From NCBI GenBank assembly GCA_030018495.1, contig JASEFS010000001.1:62001-126000 (forward strand): a DNA stretch of 64,000 nucleotides. The letters run 5' to 3'. This document shows positions 52,100 through 59,469 of the stretch, piece by piece. The position numbers and the translations under genes are program-made. The stretch comes from Deltaproteobacteria bacterium (lineage in GTDB: Bacteria > Desulfobacterota > Desulfobaccia > Desulfobaccales > 0-14-0-80-60-11). The notes under the pieces were generated by a model, which saw only the letters and a program-made list of their open reading frames with translations, had not been told where the DNA came from and did no database searches. Each line of letters opens with the position of its first letter. Position 1 is the first letter of the stretch.

Positions 52100-53779
52100 T
52101 TATCGGGCCTGCCAGACAGCGGGGATCGTTTTTTTCGCCCTTTCGTGATAATAGCCCGCCTTGGTGCACAGCCACTCCCCTGAACCTGTCTTCAGACGAA
52201 AGACATCCCCCGGCAGGCCGTGGGTTTCCGGGGTGGGCGGACGTTCGCCCTCAATCACCCGGCCCCCCTCGTAGCGGTTGCCTTCCAGGCCATAGGTGGA
52301 AGAGAGAAAATTGCTCTTGGCCGGAATGACTACGTTGCGCTGCTCCAGGCGGTTTTCGGTGGGCCGGCCATAGCCCGTGATGTGCATGTACTTGCTGCTG
52401 TTGATCTTGACCCCGTCGATGAGAATATCGCAAAATGACCTGCCATAATTATCTGCAACCCCGGTCCAGGAGAAGGGCAGCGCCGCGGCGATGGTCAGTC
52501 CCCTTATCCGCCAATGACCGCCCCGCTTATACGTGCCGACTCCCACATCAAAATTTCCCGCTATCCTCCCCCCGGTGACCTCCAAAAAATTCTGGAGGTC
52601 AATGGCGTCCCAGCCTGTCAGGAGGCCATAATACTTGGTTCCGGGATGTCTCTGATGGGCCGCGTCCAGGCTGAAGGTGCAGTTAGCGAAGACTAATTTT
52701 TGGTTCGTCTCTTTGGAGCCGGAAAGATTCCAGGCGATAACGGGTGCGGCGCTGTGCCATTCGTAATCCTGCCGCTTGGTCCTGGCAGAGACAAAAAACT
52801 CGCAGCCCTGGAAAGTAACCTTGTAGGGATAAATGATTCGGTTTTCGGGCGCCACCCCGAACCGGCAATTGCTGAAGCGGGCGCTGGACTGCTTGGTGTA
52901 GAGGTGGAAGGGCGCTTCAGCTATGATGTTTTTGCCTTCCACCAGGGAGCCGTCCCTCACCCCTACGTCAAAATCGCCGTCTTCCAGGTTCAGGTTTTCC
53001 AAATAAACTTCCACCTTATAACTGTTGCCATACCCCGCGCCGTCCACCTCCACGTCAATGCCGGTGGGATCTATCCGGCCGCGGGTGGTGAGGTTTTTCA
53101 CCGTTGCGATCGAGTGGCCGCCGGTTAGAGTGAAACCGCCCCGGAAGACGTTCTCCGCCAGGCAGTCCTTCATGATAACTTTGGTGTTGACATAGGCATG
53201 CAAGGCATCGCCCACGCCGTTGCGGAAAACGCAGTCCTCAACGATCGCATTCAGGCGCCCCGGACATTTGTTGTCCCCGGTCAGAAAAACCAGAGCAGCA
53301 TGCTCCAGTTCGTGTTTTTGATAAGGCCCCTGAGTCTGGCTGCTGCCGTCAAAGGTCAGCCCCCGGATAATCAAAGGGCGGGAATCGGTCTGTCCACAAT
53401 ATTTATACTTCTGGTTGCTGAAAGTTCTGATCCAGTGGGCGGCTTTCCGGCCGATTTTGTCCGTCAGGTAATCCGGCCTTTTAATAGTGGCCCCATGGCC
53501 TTCGTAGGTGATGCCCTCTCTGATATTTACCGAAGTTACGATATAAGTTCCCGGGGGGAAGCTAATTTTTCCGCCCCCCTGGGCAAATACCCAATCCACC
53601 GCTTTCTGGATAGCCGCGGTATCATCCGTGACGCCGTCGCCTTTGGCGCCGAATCGACTTTCTTTAACGCTGACCGTGAGAACTTTTTCAGAGGCAGCCG
53701 GAAGGCATTGGGCCAATCCCGGAGAAACCACCAGCATTATCAAAGATGCGCAAATACCGGCCGATCTTCCTTTTGCCAT
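52100..53779 (-). CDS. secreted right-handed beta-helix protein (pectate lyase/GH28-like)
   Basis: 559 aa from the ATG at 53779, which has GAGGG upstream. Signal peptide: AGICASLIMLVVSPGLAQC. ESRFGAKGDGVTDDTAAIQKAVDWV...KISFPPGTYIV is the entry motif of polysaccharide lyase/GH28/pectate-lyase-3 proteins. The following 400 residues carry regular beta-helix rungs (IIRGLTFDGSS, IVEDCVFRNGVGDALHAYV, TVKNLTTRGRIDPTGIDVE). It probably cuts or modifies a polysaccharide in the periplasm or outside; an epimerase is also possible. It converges with the glycan locus. Confidence 0.82.
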   Translation of the reverse strand: MAKGRSAGICASLIMLVVSPGLAQCLPAASEKVLTVSVKESRFGAKGDGVTDDTAAIQKAVDWVFAQGGGKISFPPGTYIVTSVNIREGITYEGHGATIKRPDYLTDKIGRKAAHWIRTFSNQKYKYCGQTDSRPLIIRGLTFDGSSQTQGPYQKHELEHAALVFLTGDNKCPGRLNAIVEDCVFRNGVGDALHAYVNTKVIMKDCLAENVFRGGFTLTGGHSIATVKNLTTRGRIDPTGIDVEVDGAGYGNSYKVEVYLENLNLEDGDFDVGVRDGSLVEGKNIIAEAPFHLYTKQSSARFSNCRFGVAPENRIIYPYKVTFQGCEFFVSARTKRQDYEWHSAAPVIAWNLSGSKETNQKLVFANCTFSLDAAHQRHPGTKYYGLLTGWDAIDLQNFLEVTGGRIAGNFDVGVGTYKRGGHWRIRGLTIAAALPFSWTGVADNYGRSFCDILIDGVKINSSKYMHITGYGRPTENRLEQRNVVIPAKSNFLSSTYGLEGNRYEGGRVIEGERPPTPETHGLPGDVFRLKTGSGEWLCTKAGYYHERAKKTIPAVWQAR

Positions 53780-53938
53780 GGCCCTCGACTCCCTCGTTTC
53801 ACCCAGGTCCTGAAGGCATTTTGCTTGACGTACCTGGGGCATCAATGCCCCTCTTTATTAATAAATCCCCCCAGAGGACGGTGCAACGCCCTTGTCAAAA
53901 TTCCGGCGGGCACTGCCCGCCGTCCCCTAAACTTCGAA

Positions 53939-56029
53939 TTATTCCGGCTCCCCGGGCTGTCCCGCGGTAATTCTTCCGTGCCTGCCCACCTTAAGGGGTT
54001 CGCTGCCGAACGGCAGGGCGCCGATGTCAGGCCGGTTGCTTTTGGACCTGAAATGGTCAGGCCACTCTGGCGGCAAGACCACCCCCCGGGCTATGGCCGG
54101 GCTGTCCTTCCGAAGCCGATAGTCGTTCACCGCCTGAGGAGCTTCGCTCACCCGGATCATTTTGGGGTCGGCTGCTAAACATTGCGAGGCCAGACCTAAC
54201 GGATAGGCCGCCTCGTTAAGCCTGGAGAGCTTGTGTTCCCGCAAGGGTTTTAGCCAGTCCGGGGGCGGCTCCAGCCTCGCGGTCAAACTCCAGTGCAAGT
54301 TTCCGTCCAGGCGCAGATCAGCTTTTTCTGCCTGCTTGCCCAAAGAAGGATCCGGATATTTGCCCCCCAGGCCGTAAAAAAGGAAGATATTGTTGAAAAC
54401 CCGGCGGGGTGTGTTTTCTTCACGCATGAGCGCGGTGGCCCCGGCAAAGGCCGATTTAGGGCTGTTGGCCGGGTAGAGAAAGGTGTTGTGATAAAAATAA
54501 AGCCGTTCCATGTGCAGGATATTGCCCGCACCATGGACCAGGAAGGGCAGACTGCCCCTTATGACTTTCCCTTCAGGCTTGTCGGCTGAGGGGCGCTGAA
54601 ACTGCACCGGACGGCGCATATCCACCACGTTGCGATAGAGATAAATGTCGCCGCCGGGTCCGCCCCGGCCGTGCGCCCCGAATGCAGCTATGCAGGTTGT
54701 TATGAGATTCTGATAAATGTAAAGCCGGTCAGTGACAAAAGGGGTGGGACTGCTGAGATACACCGCATCATCCTGCACATTGTCCACCCAGTTATGATGG
54801 AAGTGAATCTGGCGGCCGCTTAAATAAACGCCGTCATGGCCGTCGGTAAATTCGCAGTTGCTGATCTCCCAATCGTGATTGAACGGATAATAAAATGTTT
54901 CAAACTCATACCCGCCGGCGGTGACCAATAGGGCATGAGTGGGCAACCGGGCGATGTGGCGCCGGGGGCCTGACCGTTTGGTCGATTCAGAAGCTGTGAT
55001 TTCAAACCCGGGTGAACTTTCAAGGAAGGGCGGACAGATATAAGGGGAACCGGCAAAAAGAGAATTCTCCGTGCGAAAGGCCCACGGCGGGATCATGCCG
55101 TAGACTCCGCATGAGGTCATTTTCAGCGGACCTGTATTTTTGGCCCATATACCATAAGTGCCGGCATAAATAGTGCAATTGTCGAATTCGATCCCGATTC
55201 CGAAGAGTAAGTCCACCGTTACGTAACCCCCACCCCGAATTACGAGATCTTGGAAGCGGACATACATGGCCTGGTCCACGAACAGAGGGCGTGAATTAAA
55301 GGGGGCAATGCTCAGCGGCAGCCTGCGTGGGTCGGTTTCTCCCTGGTATCGGGTGATCTTATGCCCGGCTTTTTCGGGCAACTGCAATTTAGTGTGGGCC
55401 AGGCGACAATGGATGCGACCGGTCTGTTTGTCATACCAGAGTCCCGGCCCGCAGTAGACCGGCTTGACCATGGTCTTATCATCAGGAATCCAAAGCTCGT
55501 TGTCGGCGCGCAGGTCCATCAGGTACCAATAGGTTTGCAGTCCGACTTGGGAATCGCCGAACCGTCCCACCACGTCCCGGATGTTTTTGTAGATTCTAGT
55601 TGAAACAAACTCACCAGTGCTTTCCTTGAACGGAATCCAGGAGCTGCCGGGGTCTTCTTGAAATTCCGGGAAACTGCCGTCAATAACGGCCACCTCACCC
55701 GGGTAGGACCGGATGGTGATCGGTGCTTCAGGTTTGCCGGCGACCGCGCAATATACCTGCTCATAGTAAATACCGCCCCGTAAATAAAGGGTGTCGCCGG
55801 GATTTAAGTACTTTAGCGCGGCGTTGATGGTGGCGAATGGCTTGACCTTTGTGCCAGGGTTAGAATCATCACCGTTTTTAGCCACAAACCGACTTTTGCC
55901 GATTGCCAAGGGACGTTCGAGCGGTTTTTGAAAAGGCCTGAGCGGCGGGTGCGAGAGAAATTCACCGGCTGGAGACGAAGAATACCAAAGAAATGAAAAT
56001 ATTGATAAGAACGCTATGGTGCGCCACAT
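53939..56029 (-). CDS. secreted parallel beta-helix protein (DUF1565-like)
   Basis: 696 aa with signal peptide MWRTIAFLSIFSFLWYSSSPA. RFVAKNGDDSNPGTKVKPFATINAALKYLNPGDTLYLRGGIYYEQV is the DUF1565/right-handed beta-helix start. Later rungs include ISNCEFTDGHDGVYLSGRQIHFHHNWVDNVQDDAVYL and LYIYQNLITTCIAAFG. C-terminal KDSPAIARGVVLPPEWPD and RPDIGALPFG are typical of secreted polysaccharide-active helices. Probably a glycan lyase, hydrolase or binding protein paired with the neighbour at 52100. The gap between them (159 bases) has a GCGGGCACTGCCCGC palindrome at 53907-53921. Confidence 0.8.
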   Translation of the reverse strand: MWRTIAFLSIFSFLWYSSSPAGEFLSHPPLRPFQKPLERPLAIGKSRFVAKNGDDSNPGTKVKPFATINAALKYLNPGDTLYLRGGIYYEQVYCAVAGKPEAPITIRSYPGEVAVIDGSFPEFQEDPGSSWIPFKESTGEFVSTRIYKNIRDVVGRFGDSQVGLQTYWYLMDLRADNELWIPDDKTMVKPVYCGPGLWYDKQTGRIHCRLAHTKLQLPEKAGHKITRYQGETDPRRLPLSIAPFNSRPLFVDQAMYVRFQDLVIRGGGYVTVDLLFGIGIEFDNCTIYAGTYGIWAKNTGPLKMTSCGVYGMIPPWAFRTENSLFAGSPYICPPFLESSPGFEITASESTKRSGPRRHIARLPTHALLVTAGGYEFETFYYPFNHDWEISNCEFTDGHDGVYLSGRQIHFHHNWVDNVQDDAVYLSSPTPFVTDRLYIYQNLITTCIAAFGAHGRGGPGGDIYLYRNVVDMRRPVQFQRPSADKPEGKVIRGSLPFLVHGAGNILHMERLYFYHNTFLYPANSPKSAFAGATALMREENTPRRVFNNIFLFYGLGGKYPDPSLGKQAEKADLRLDGNLHWSLTARLEPPPDWLKPLREHKLSRLNEAAYPLGLASQCLAADPKMIRVSEAPQAVNDYRLRKDSPAIARGVVLPPEWPDHFRSKSNRPDIGALPFGSEPLKVGRHGRITAGQPGEPE

Positions 56030-56212
56030 GAAACTACTTTCAGGCAGACTTCCGAAAAATAACCGGAATTTAAGTTTATTTAAGACATTTTAACCAATAA
56101 TCAAATGCAGGAAAAAATAATATTTGAAAAAAGGAAGAATCAAAAAGAGAGTTAACTTGGCAGGCCAGGGCCCGGAGTATGGCAAACCAGAAATTGAAAA
56201 AAAGCCCTTTAA

Positions 56213-56869
56213 TTACAGGTGGTCCACAAGATTGCCATCCCGCATGAAAAGCAGTCGGCCGGAGAATCTGGCGGCTTGGGCCGCGTCATGGGTGACGATG
56301 ATCAAGGTCAGCTTTTTGTCCTGACTGATTCGGCGAAGGACCTGTTCGATGATCTTGGTGTTGGCCACATCGATGGAGGTGGTGGGTTCATCCAGGAAGA
56401 GAATATCCGGTTCGATAGCCAGGCCCCGGGCCAGGCCCAGGCGCATGGTTTCGCCGCTGGACAGGGTCAAGGCCCGCTGGGTCCTCTTGTGGGTTAAGCG
56501 GACCAGCTCCAGGGCGCTATCCACCCTGGCCTGCATTTCGCTCTTGGCGACCCCCCTGATCTGCAAACCGTAGGCGACATTTTTGGCGACCGTGGTATTG
56601 AACACCCCGACCCGGGGGAAGACCATGGTGAGGCGGCGCTTGAGATTGATGTCGGGCTCGATGGGGTTGCCGCCGTTCAGGAATTTTACCTCGCCCTGAT
56701 CGGGTTTCTCCAGGAGGGCTGCAATCCTCAGCAGGGTGGACTTGCCGCAGCCATTGGGGCCCATGATGACATAGGTGCCGCCGGGCTCAAACGTGAAGGA
56801 GCAGTCCGTGACAACCTGCTGGCCGCCGTAAGCCTTATAGATGTGAGCAAGCTCCAGGGTCAGTCCCAT
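56213..56869 (-). CDS. tupC: tungstate ABC transporter ATP-binding protein
   Basis: ATPase of a TupABC importer, 218 aa. Walker A is GPNGCGKSTLLRIAALLEKP, the signature is TLSSGETMRLGLARGLA (degenerate LSSGE, as usual in TupC), Walker B is ILFLDEPTTSIDV, and the H-loop is VTHDAAQA. The short chain has no regulatory C-domain, unlike ModC. Overlaps the tupB stop by ten bases, so the genes are coupled. Inner-membrane associated. Confidence 0.88.
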   Translation of the reverse strand: MGLTLELAHIYKAYGGQQVVTDCSFTFEPGGTYVIMGPNGCGKSTLLRIAALLEKPDQGEVKFLNGGNPIEPDINLKRRLTMVFPRVGVFNTTVAKNVAYGLQIRGVAKSEMQARVDSALELVRLTHKRTQRALTLSSGETMRLGLARGLAIEPDILFLDEPTTSIDVANTKIIEQVLRRISQDKKLTLIIVTHDAAQAARFSGRLLFMRDGNLVDHL

Positions 56870-57579
56870 TGTCTGAACCGCGCCTCCACCTGCCCCTGCC
56901 TTTGCATTGCCCGCAGGCCGAAGTTTACGAGGAGCGACAGGGTTAAAAGAATAATCCCCAAGGCCATGGCCAAGTCAAATTCCCCTTTGTCCGTTTCCAA
57001 AGCGATGGTGGTGGTCATGACCCGGGTGTAGTGGGCGATGTTGCCGCCTACCATGAGGACCGCGCCCACCTCCGCGCTCACCCGGCCGAAGCCCGCGATG
57101 ATGCCCGCGGTGATGCCGTAGCGGGCCTCCCGGATAAGGGTCAGGGCTTCCTGGAAGGGGGTGGCCCCCAGGGTGCGGGCCGCCTGCCGGATGACCGGGT
57201 CCACCGCCACAATAGCGGCCAGCGACAGGGAAAAGACGATTGGGGTGGCGAGCACGGTCTGGGCGATAATCATGGCAGAAGGGGTATACAGCAGACTTAA
57301 GATGCCCAAGGGGCCGCTGCGGGAAAGAATCAGATAGAGCACGAGACCCACCACCACCGGCGGCAGGCCCATAAAGGTGTTCATCAGGTTGATGACCAAG
57401 CTCCGCAGGGGCAGGCGCTTCAACGCGAACAAGGCCCCGGCCGGCAGGCCGATCAGCGCAGCCAGGAGCAGGGCGGCGCCCGAAACCCGGAGTGACAAAA
57501 GGATGATTTCGAAAAGTTCGCGATCTCCGGAAAAAATCAGATTGACGGCGCGGCTAAATCCCTGGCTGATGGTTTCCAT
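56860..57579 (-). CDS. tupB: tungstate ABC transporter permease
   Basis: 239 aa, six membrane helices. MNTFMGLPPVVVGLVLYLILSRSGPLG is the distinctive TupB/ModB-like stretch, and RTLGATPFQEALTLIREARYGITAGIIAGFGRVSAEVGAVLMVGGN is the EAA coupling loop to TupC. It imports tungstate delivered by TupA. It shares an operon with tupA (190 bases upstream) and tupC. Confidence 0.92.
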   Translation of the reverse strand: METISQGFSRAVNLIFSGDRELFEIILLSLRVSGAALLLAALIGLPAGALFALKRLPLRSLVINLMNTFMGLPPVVVGLVLYLILSRSGPLGILSLLYTPSAMIIAQTVLATPIVFSLSLAAIVAVDPVIRQAARTLGATPFQEALTLIREARYGITAGIIAGFGRVSAEVGAVLMVGGNIAHYTRVMTTTIALETDKGEFDLAMALGIILLTLSLLVNFGLRAMQRQGQVEARFRQWD

Positions 57580-57733
57580 GGAAGCTTAAGATTGCTTAGA
57601 AGATTTCCTGAGTGGGTCTTGTTGGTTCATAAAAGCGCCAGCGGCAAAGAATCGTGACACCGATTCTCTGCCCCCGGTAAATTAATTAGCTTGGGTTTCG
57701 AACGTTCACGCTTGTTTTGGAATTTTTATCCAA

Positions 57734-57767
57734 AAACTGAAAACCGAAAACCGAAAACCGAAAACGG
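57734..57767. repeat. intercistronic micro-repeat (GAAAACC)n
   Basis: AAAACTGAAAACCGAAAACC and further units, just before the tupA stop codon on the plus strand. Same word as at 4921-4954 but in the opposite orientation relative to the plus strand. Confidence 0.7.
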
Positions 57768-57769
57768 CA

Positions 57770-58585
57770 TTATTTGGCATTGGGTACGAACAGCTTGTTG
57801 CCGTGTTTATCCGTGAAGTTGCCTATGGCTTCCTGGCCTTCGGGGGAGATGAGCCAGTTGATGAAGGTCATGGCCTCCTTATGTTTCACCTGCTTATGCT
57901 TTTCGGGGTTCACCGCCATCACCCCGTACTGGTTGAAGAGCACGGGGTCGCCTTCCAGCACCACCGCCATTTCCAGTTTGTCCTTATCCTTGGTGGCCAG
58001 CCAGGTGCCCCGGTCGGTCAGGGTATAGGCCCGCTTTTCGTCGGCGATGCGCTGGGTCTTTTCCATGCCCTGGCCCACTTCCAGGTACCATTTCTGGCCT
58101 TTGGGGTCGACGCCCGCTTTCTTCCAGATGGAGAGTTCCTTGGTGTGGGTGCCGGATTTGTCTCCCCGGGAAACAAAAACCGCGTTTTGGGCGGCGATTT
58201 GTTTGAAGGCGTCGGCGGCGGACTTCATGCCTTTGATCTTGGCCGGGTCATCGGGAGGGCCGATAATCATGAAGTCGTTATACATGACATCATGGCGGTG
58301 AACGAAAAAGCCTTCCGCCACGGCTTTCAATTCCTGTTCCTTGGCGTGAACCATGACCGCGTCGGCATCGCCCCGCTTGCCGATTTCAATGGCCGCGCCG
58401 GTGCCCACGGCCACCACATCCACCTTGATGCCCGTCTTTTTCTCGAAGATGGGGAGAAGGTAGTCAAAGAGGCCGGAATTCTGGGTGCTGGTGGTGGAGG
58501 CGCACTTGATGCGGGTTTGCGCGGACACGGAAGTTGCGGCCAAAAGCACCAGGCCTGCGGCCAGGCTGATGATGGTTTTCAGCAT
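57770..58585 (-). CDS. tupA: tungstate-binding protein
   Basis: Periplasmic substrate-binding protein, 271 aa, with signal peptide MLKTIISLAAGLVLLAATSVSA. TupA signature: CASTTSTQNSGLFDYLLPIFEKKTG (TTTSxxxSG oxyanion site) and VVAVGTGAAIEIGKRGDADAVMVHA. FVSRGDKSGTHTKELSIWKKAG provides the second anion-binding loop, and ALTDRGTWL-type (YTLTDRGTWL) closes. Selects tungstate over molybdate. It probably supplies W to tungstoenzymes (formate or aldehyde dehydrogenases) elsewhere. The start is preceded by GAAGGGAA. The candidate operator at 58676 lies upstream. Confidence 0.93.
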   Translation of the reverse strand: MLKTIISLAAGLVLLAATSVSAQTRIKCASTTSTQNSGLFDYLLPIFEKKTGIKVDVVAVGTGAAIEIGKRGDADAVMVHAKEQELKAVAEGFFVHRHDVMYNDFMIIGPPDDPAKIKGMKSAADAFKQIAAQNAVFVSRGDKSGTHTKELSIWKKAGVDPKGQKWYLEVGQGMEKTQRIADEKRAYTLTDRGTWLATKDKDKLEMAVVLEGDPVLFNQYGVMAVNPEKHKQVKHKEAMTFINWLISPEGQEAIGNFTDKHGNKLFVPNAK

Positions 58586-58675
58586 TTCCCTTCTCCTATG
58601 ATAAGTCCGGCTTGAGTAACATACGCCGTTTGTGAGGCTTTAAAATGTCTCGAAAGAAAATCTTCCTGCTGGTTG

Positions 58676-58699
58676 CGTTATTTAATTCAAAGGATAGCG
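58676..58699. promoter_or_regulatory. candidate ModE-like operator upstream of tupA
   Basis: CGTTAT, 12 bases, then ATAGCG: a 24-bp near-palindrome with the same half-sites and total length as the E. coli ModE box (CGTTAT-N12-ATAACG). Located 91 bases before tupA and just after the ModE-like gene. A matching copy lies at 59102. Confidence 0.6.
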
Positions 58700-58715
58700 A
58701 ATTGCAAAAAAATAA

Positions 58716-59099
58716 CTAAACAGCCTGAGCCTCGAGCCATTCCCTGAATTTGGCCACCAAATCCCAAAACTCTTGAATAGCTGCTTCTCCTGCCGGGGTG
58801 AGCCAGGCCCGGCCGCCTTGGCGGCCGCCGAAGGTGCGCTCCACCAGTTTCTCCCCCGCCAGGCGGTCCATGCTGGCCACCAGTTTCCAGGCGTGGCTGT
58901 AGGCCATGCCCATGGAACGGGCCGCAGCGGAAATGGAGCCCAGCTCCCTGATTTTCTCCAAAAGCACCACCCGGCCCCAGCTTAGATAAACCTCGCCGTT
59001 TTTCTCCAGCCACAGACGTCCCTTAATCTGCAGGCCGTCCGCTTCCGGGGTCTCAGCCAAAGCCGTGCCCCTGCCGTGGTCAGGTTTCTTGCCGCGCAT
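58716..59099 (-). CDS. ModE N-terminal-type transcriptional regulator of tungstate uptake
   Basis: 127 aa, one winged-helix domain: VYLSWGRVVLLEKIRELGSISAAARSMGMAYSHAWKLVASMDRL is the ModE/LysR-like HTH (residues about 38-85), and GGRQGGRAWLTPAGEAAIQEFWDLV is the wing/dimer helix of ModE. There are no C-terminal Mop/TOBE oxyanion-binding domains, so metal sensing must come from elsewhere or use a different site, as in single-domain ModE/TunR-like regulators. Divergence of site and gene order suggests it controls tupABC and itself. ATG at 59099, with a site match three bases upstream. Confidence 0.82.
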   Translation of the reverse strand: MRGKKPDHGRGTALAETPEADGLQIKGRLWLEKNGEVYLSWGRVVLLEKIRELGSISAAARSMGMAYSHAWKLVASMDRLAGEKLVERTFGGRQGGRAWLTPAGEAAIQEFWDLVAKFREWLEAQAV

Positions 59100-59101
59100 A
59101 G

Positions 59102-59125
59102 CGTTATTTTGCCAAAAAAATAGCC
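59102..59125. promoter_or_regulatory. candidate ModE-like operator at the regulator start
   Basis: CGTTAT, 12 bases, then ATAGCC; begins three bases before the ATG of the ModE-like gene, so bound protein would block its own translation initiation region or promoter. Same half-sites and spacing as 58676-58699; the CGTTATTT start is identical. Confidence 0.55.
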
Positions 59126-59469
59126 AATTCCAAGTTAATTTTCAAGGTTTTTTAAACAAAAATTTGACAATAATGCCGATCATACCCAGATATTTTTTTC
59201 TCTTAACATTTGATGTAAGCCGGCGCCGCCAAATTTTCAGTCAACCCGAGTGGCCGCCGGTTTTAAACAGAAAAACATAAATTGCTCTACCATCGTACCA
59301 GAAAATTTTATTGCTGCCTTGATAGCAAGACGATGGCGATATATATTTTCGTGCGGGGAATGTCAGGTATTCGGCTGCATTGCAGCCGCCGCCTCTTCAA
59401 AGTAATAGCGTACCCATGATATAGTCAGCATTAGCCGCGACGGCAGGCAGGTCGAACAAGTTCCCAATC
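59126..59469. other. intergenic region between divergent regulator and kinase genes
   Basis: 344 AT-rich bases holding the divergent promoters; no exact promoter assigned. A GAATGTCAGGTATTCGGCTGC stretch near 59357 has no recognised motif. Confidence 0.35.

Noticed and set aside
53198-54178. 326-aa plus-strand ORF
   Set aside because: Overlaps antisense to two beta-helix genes and has no domain signature.
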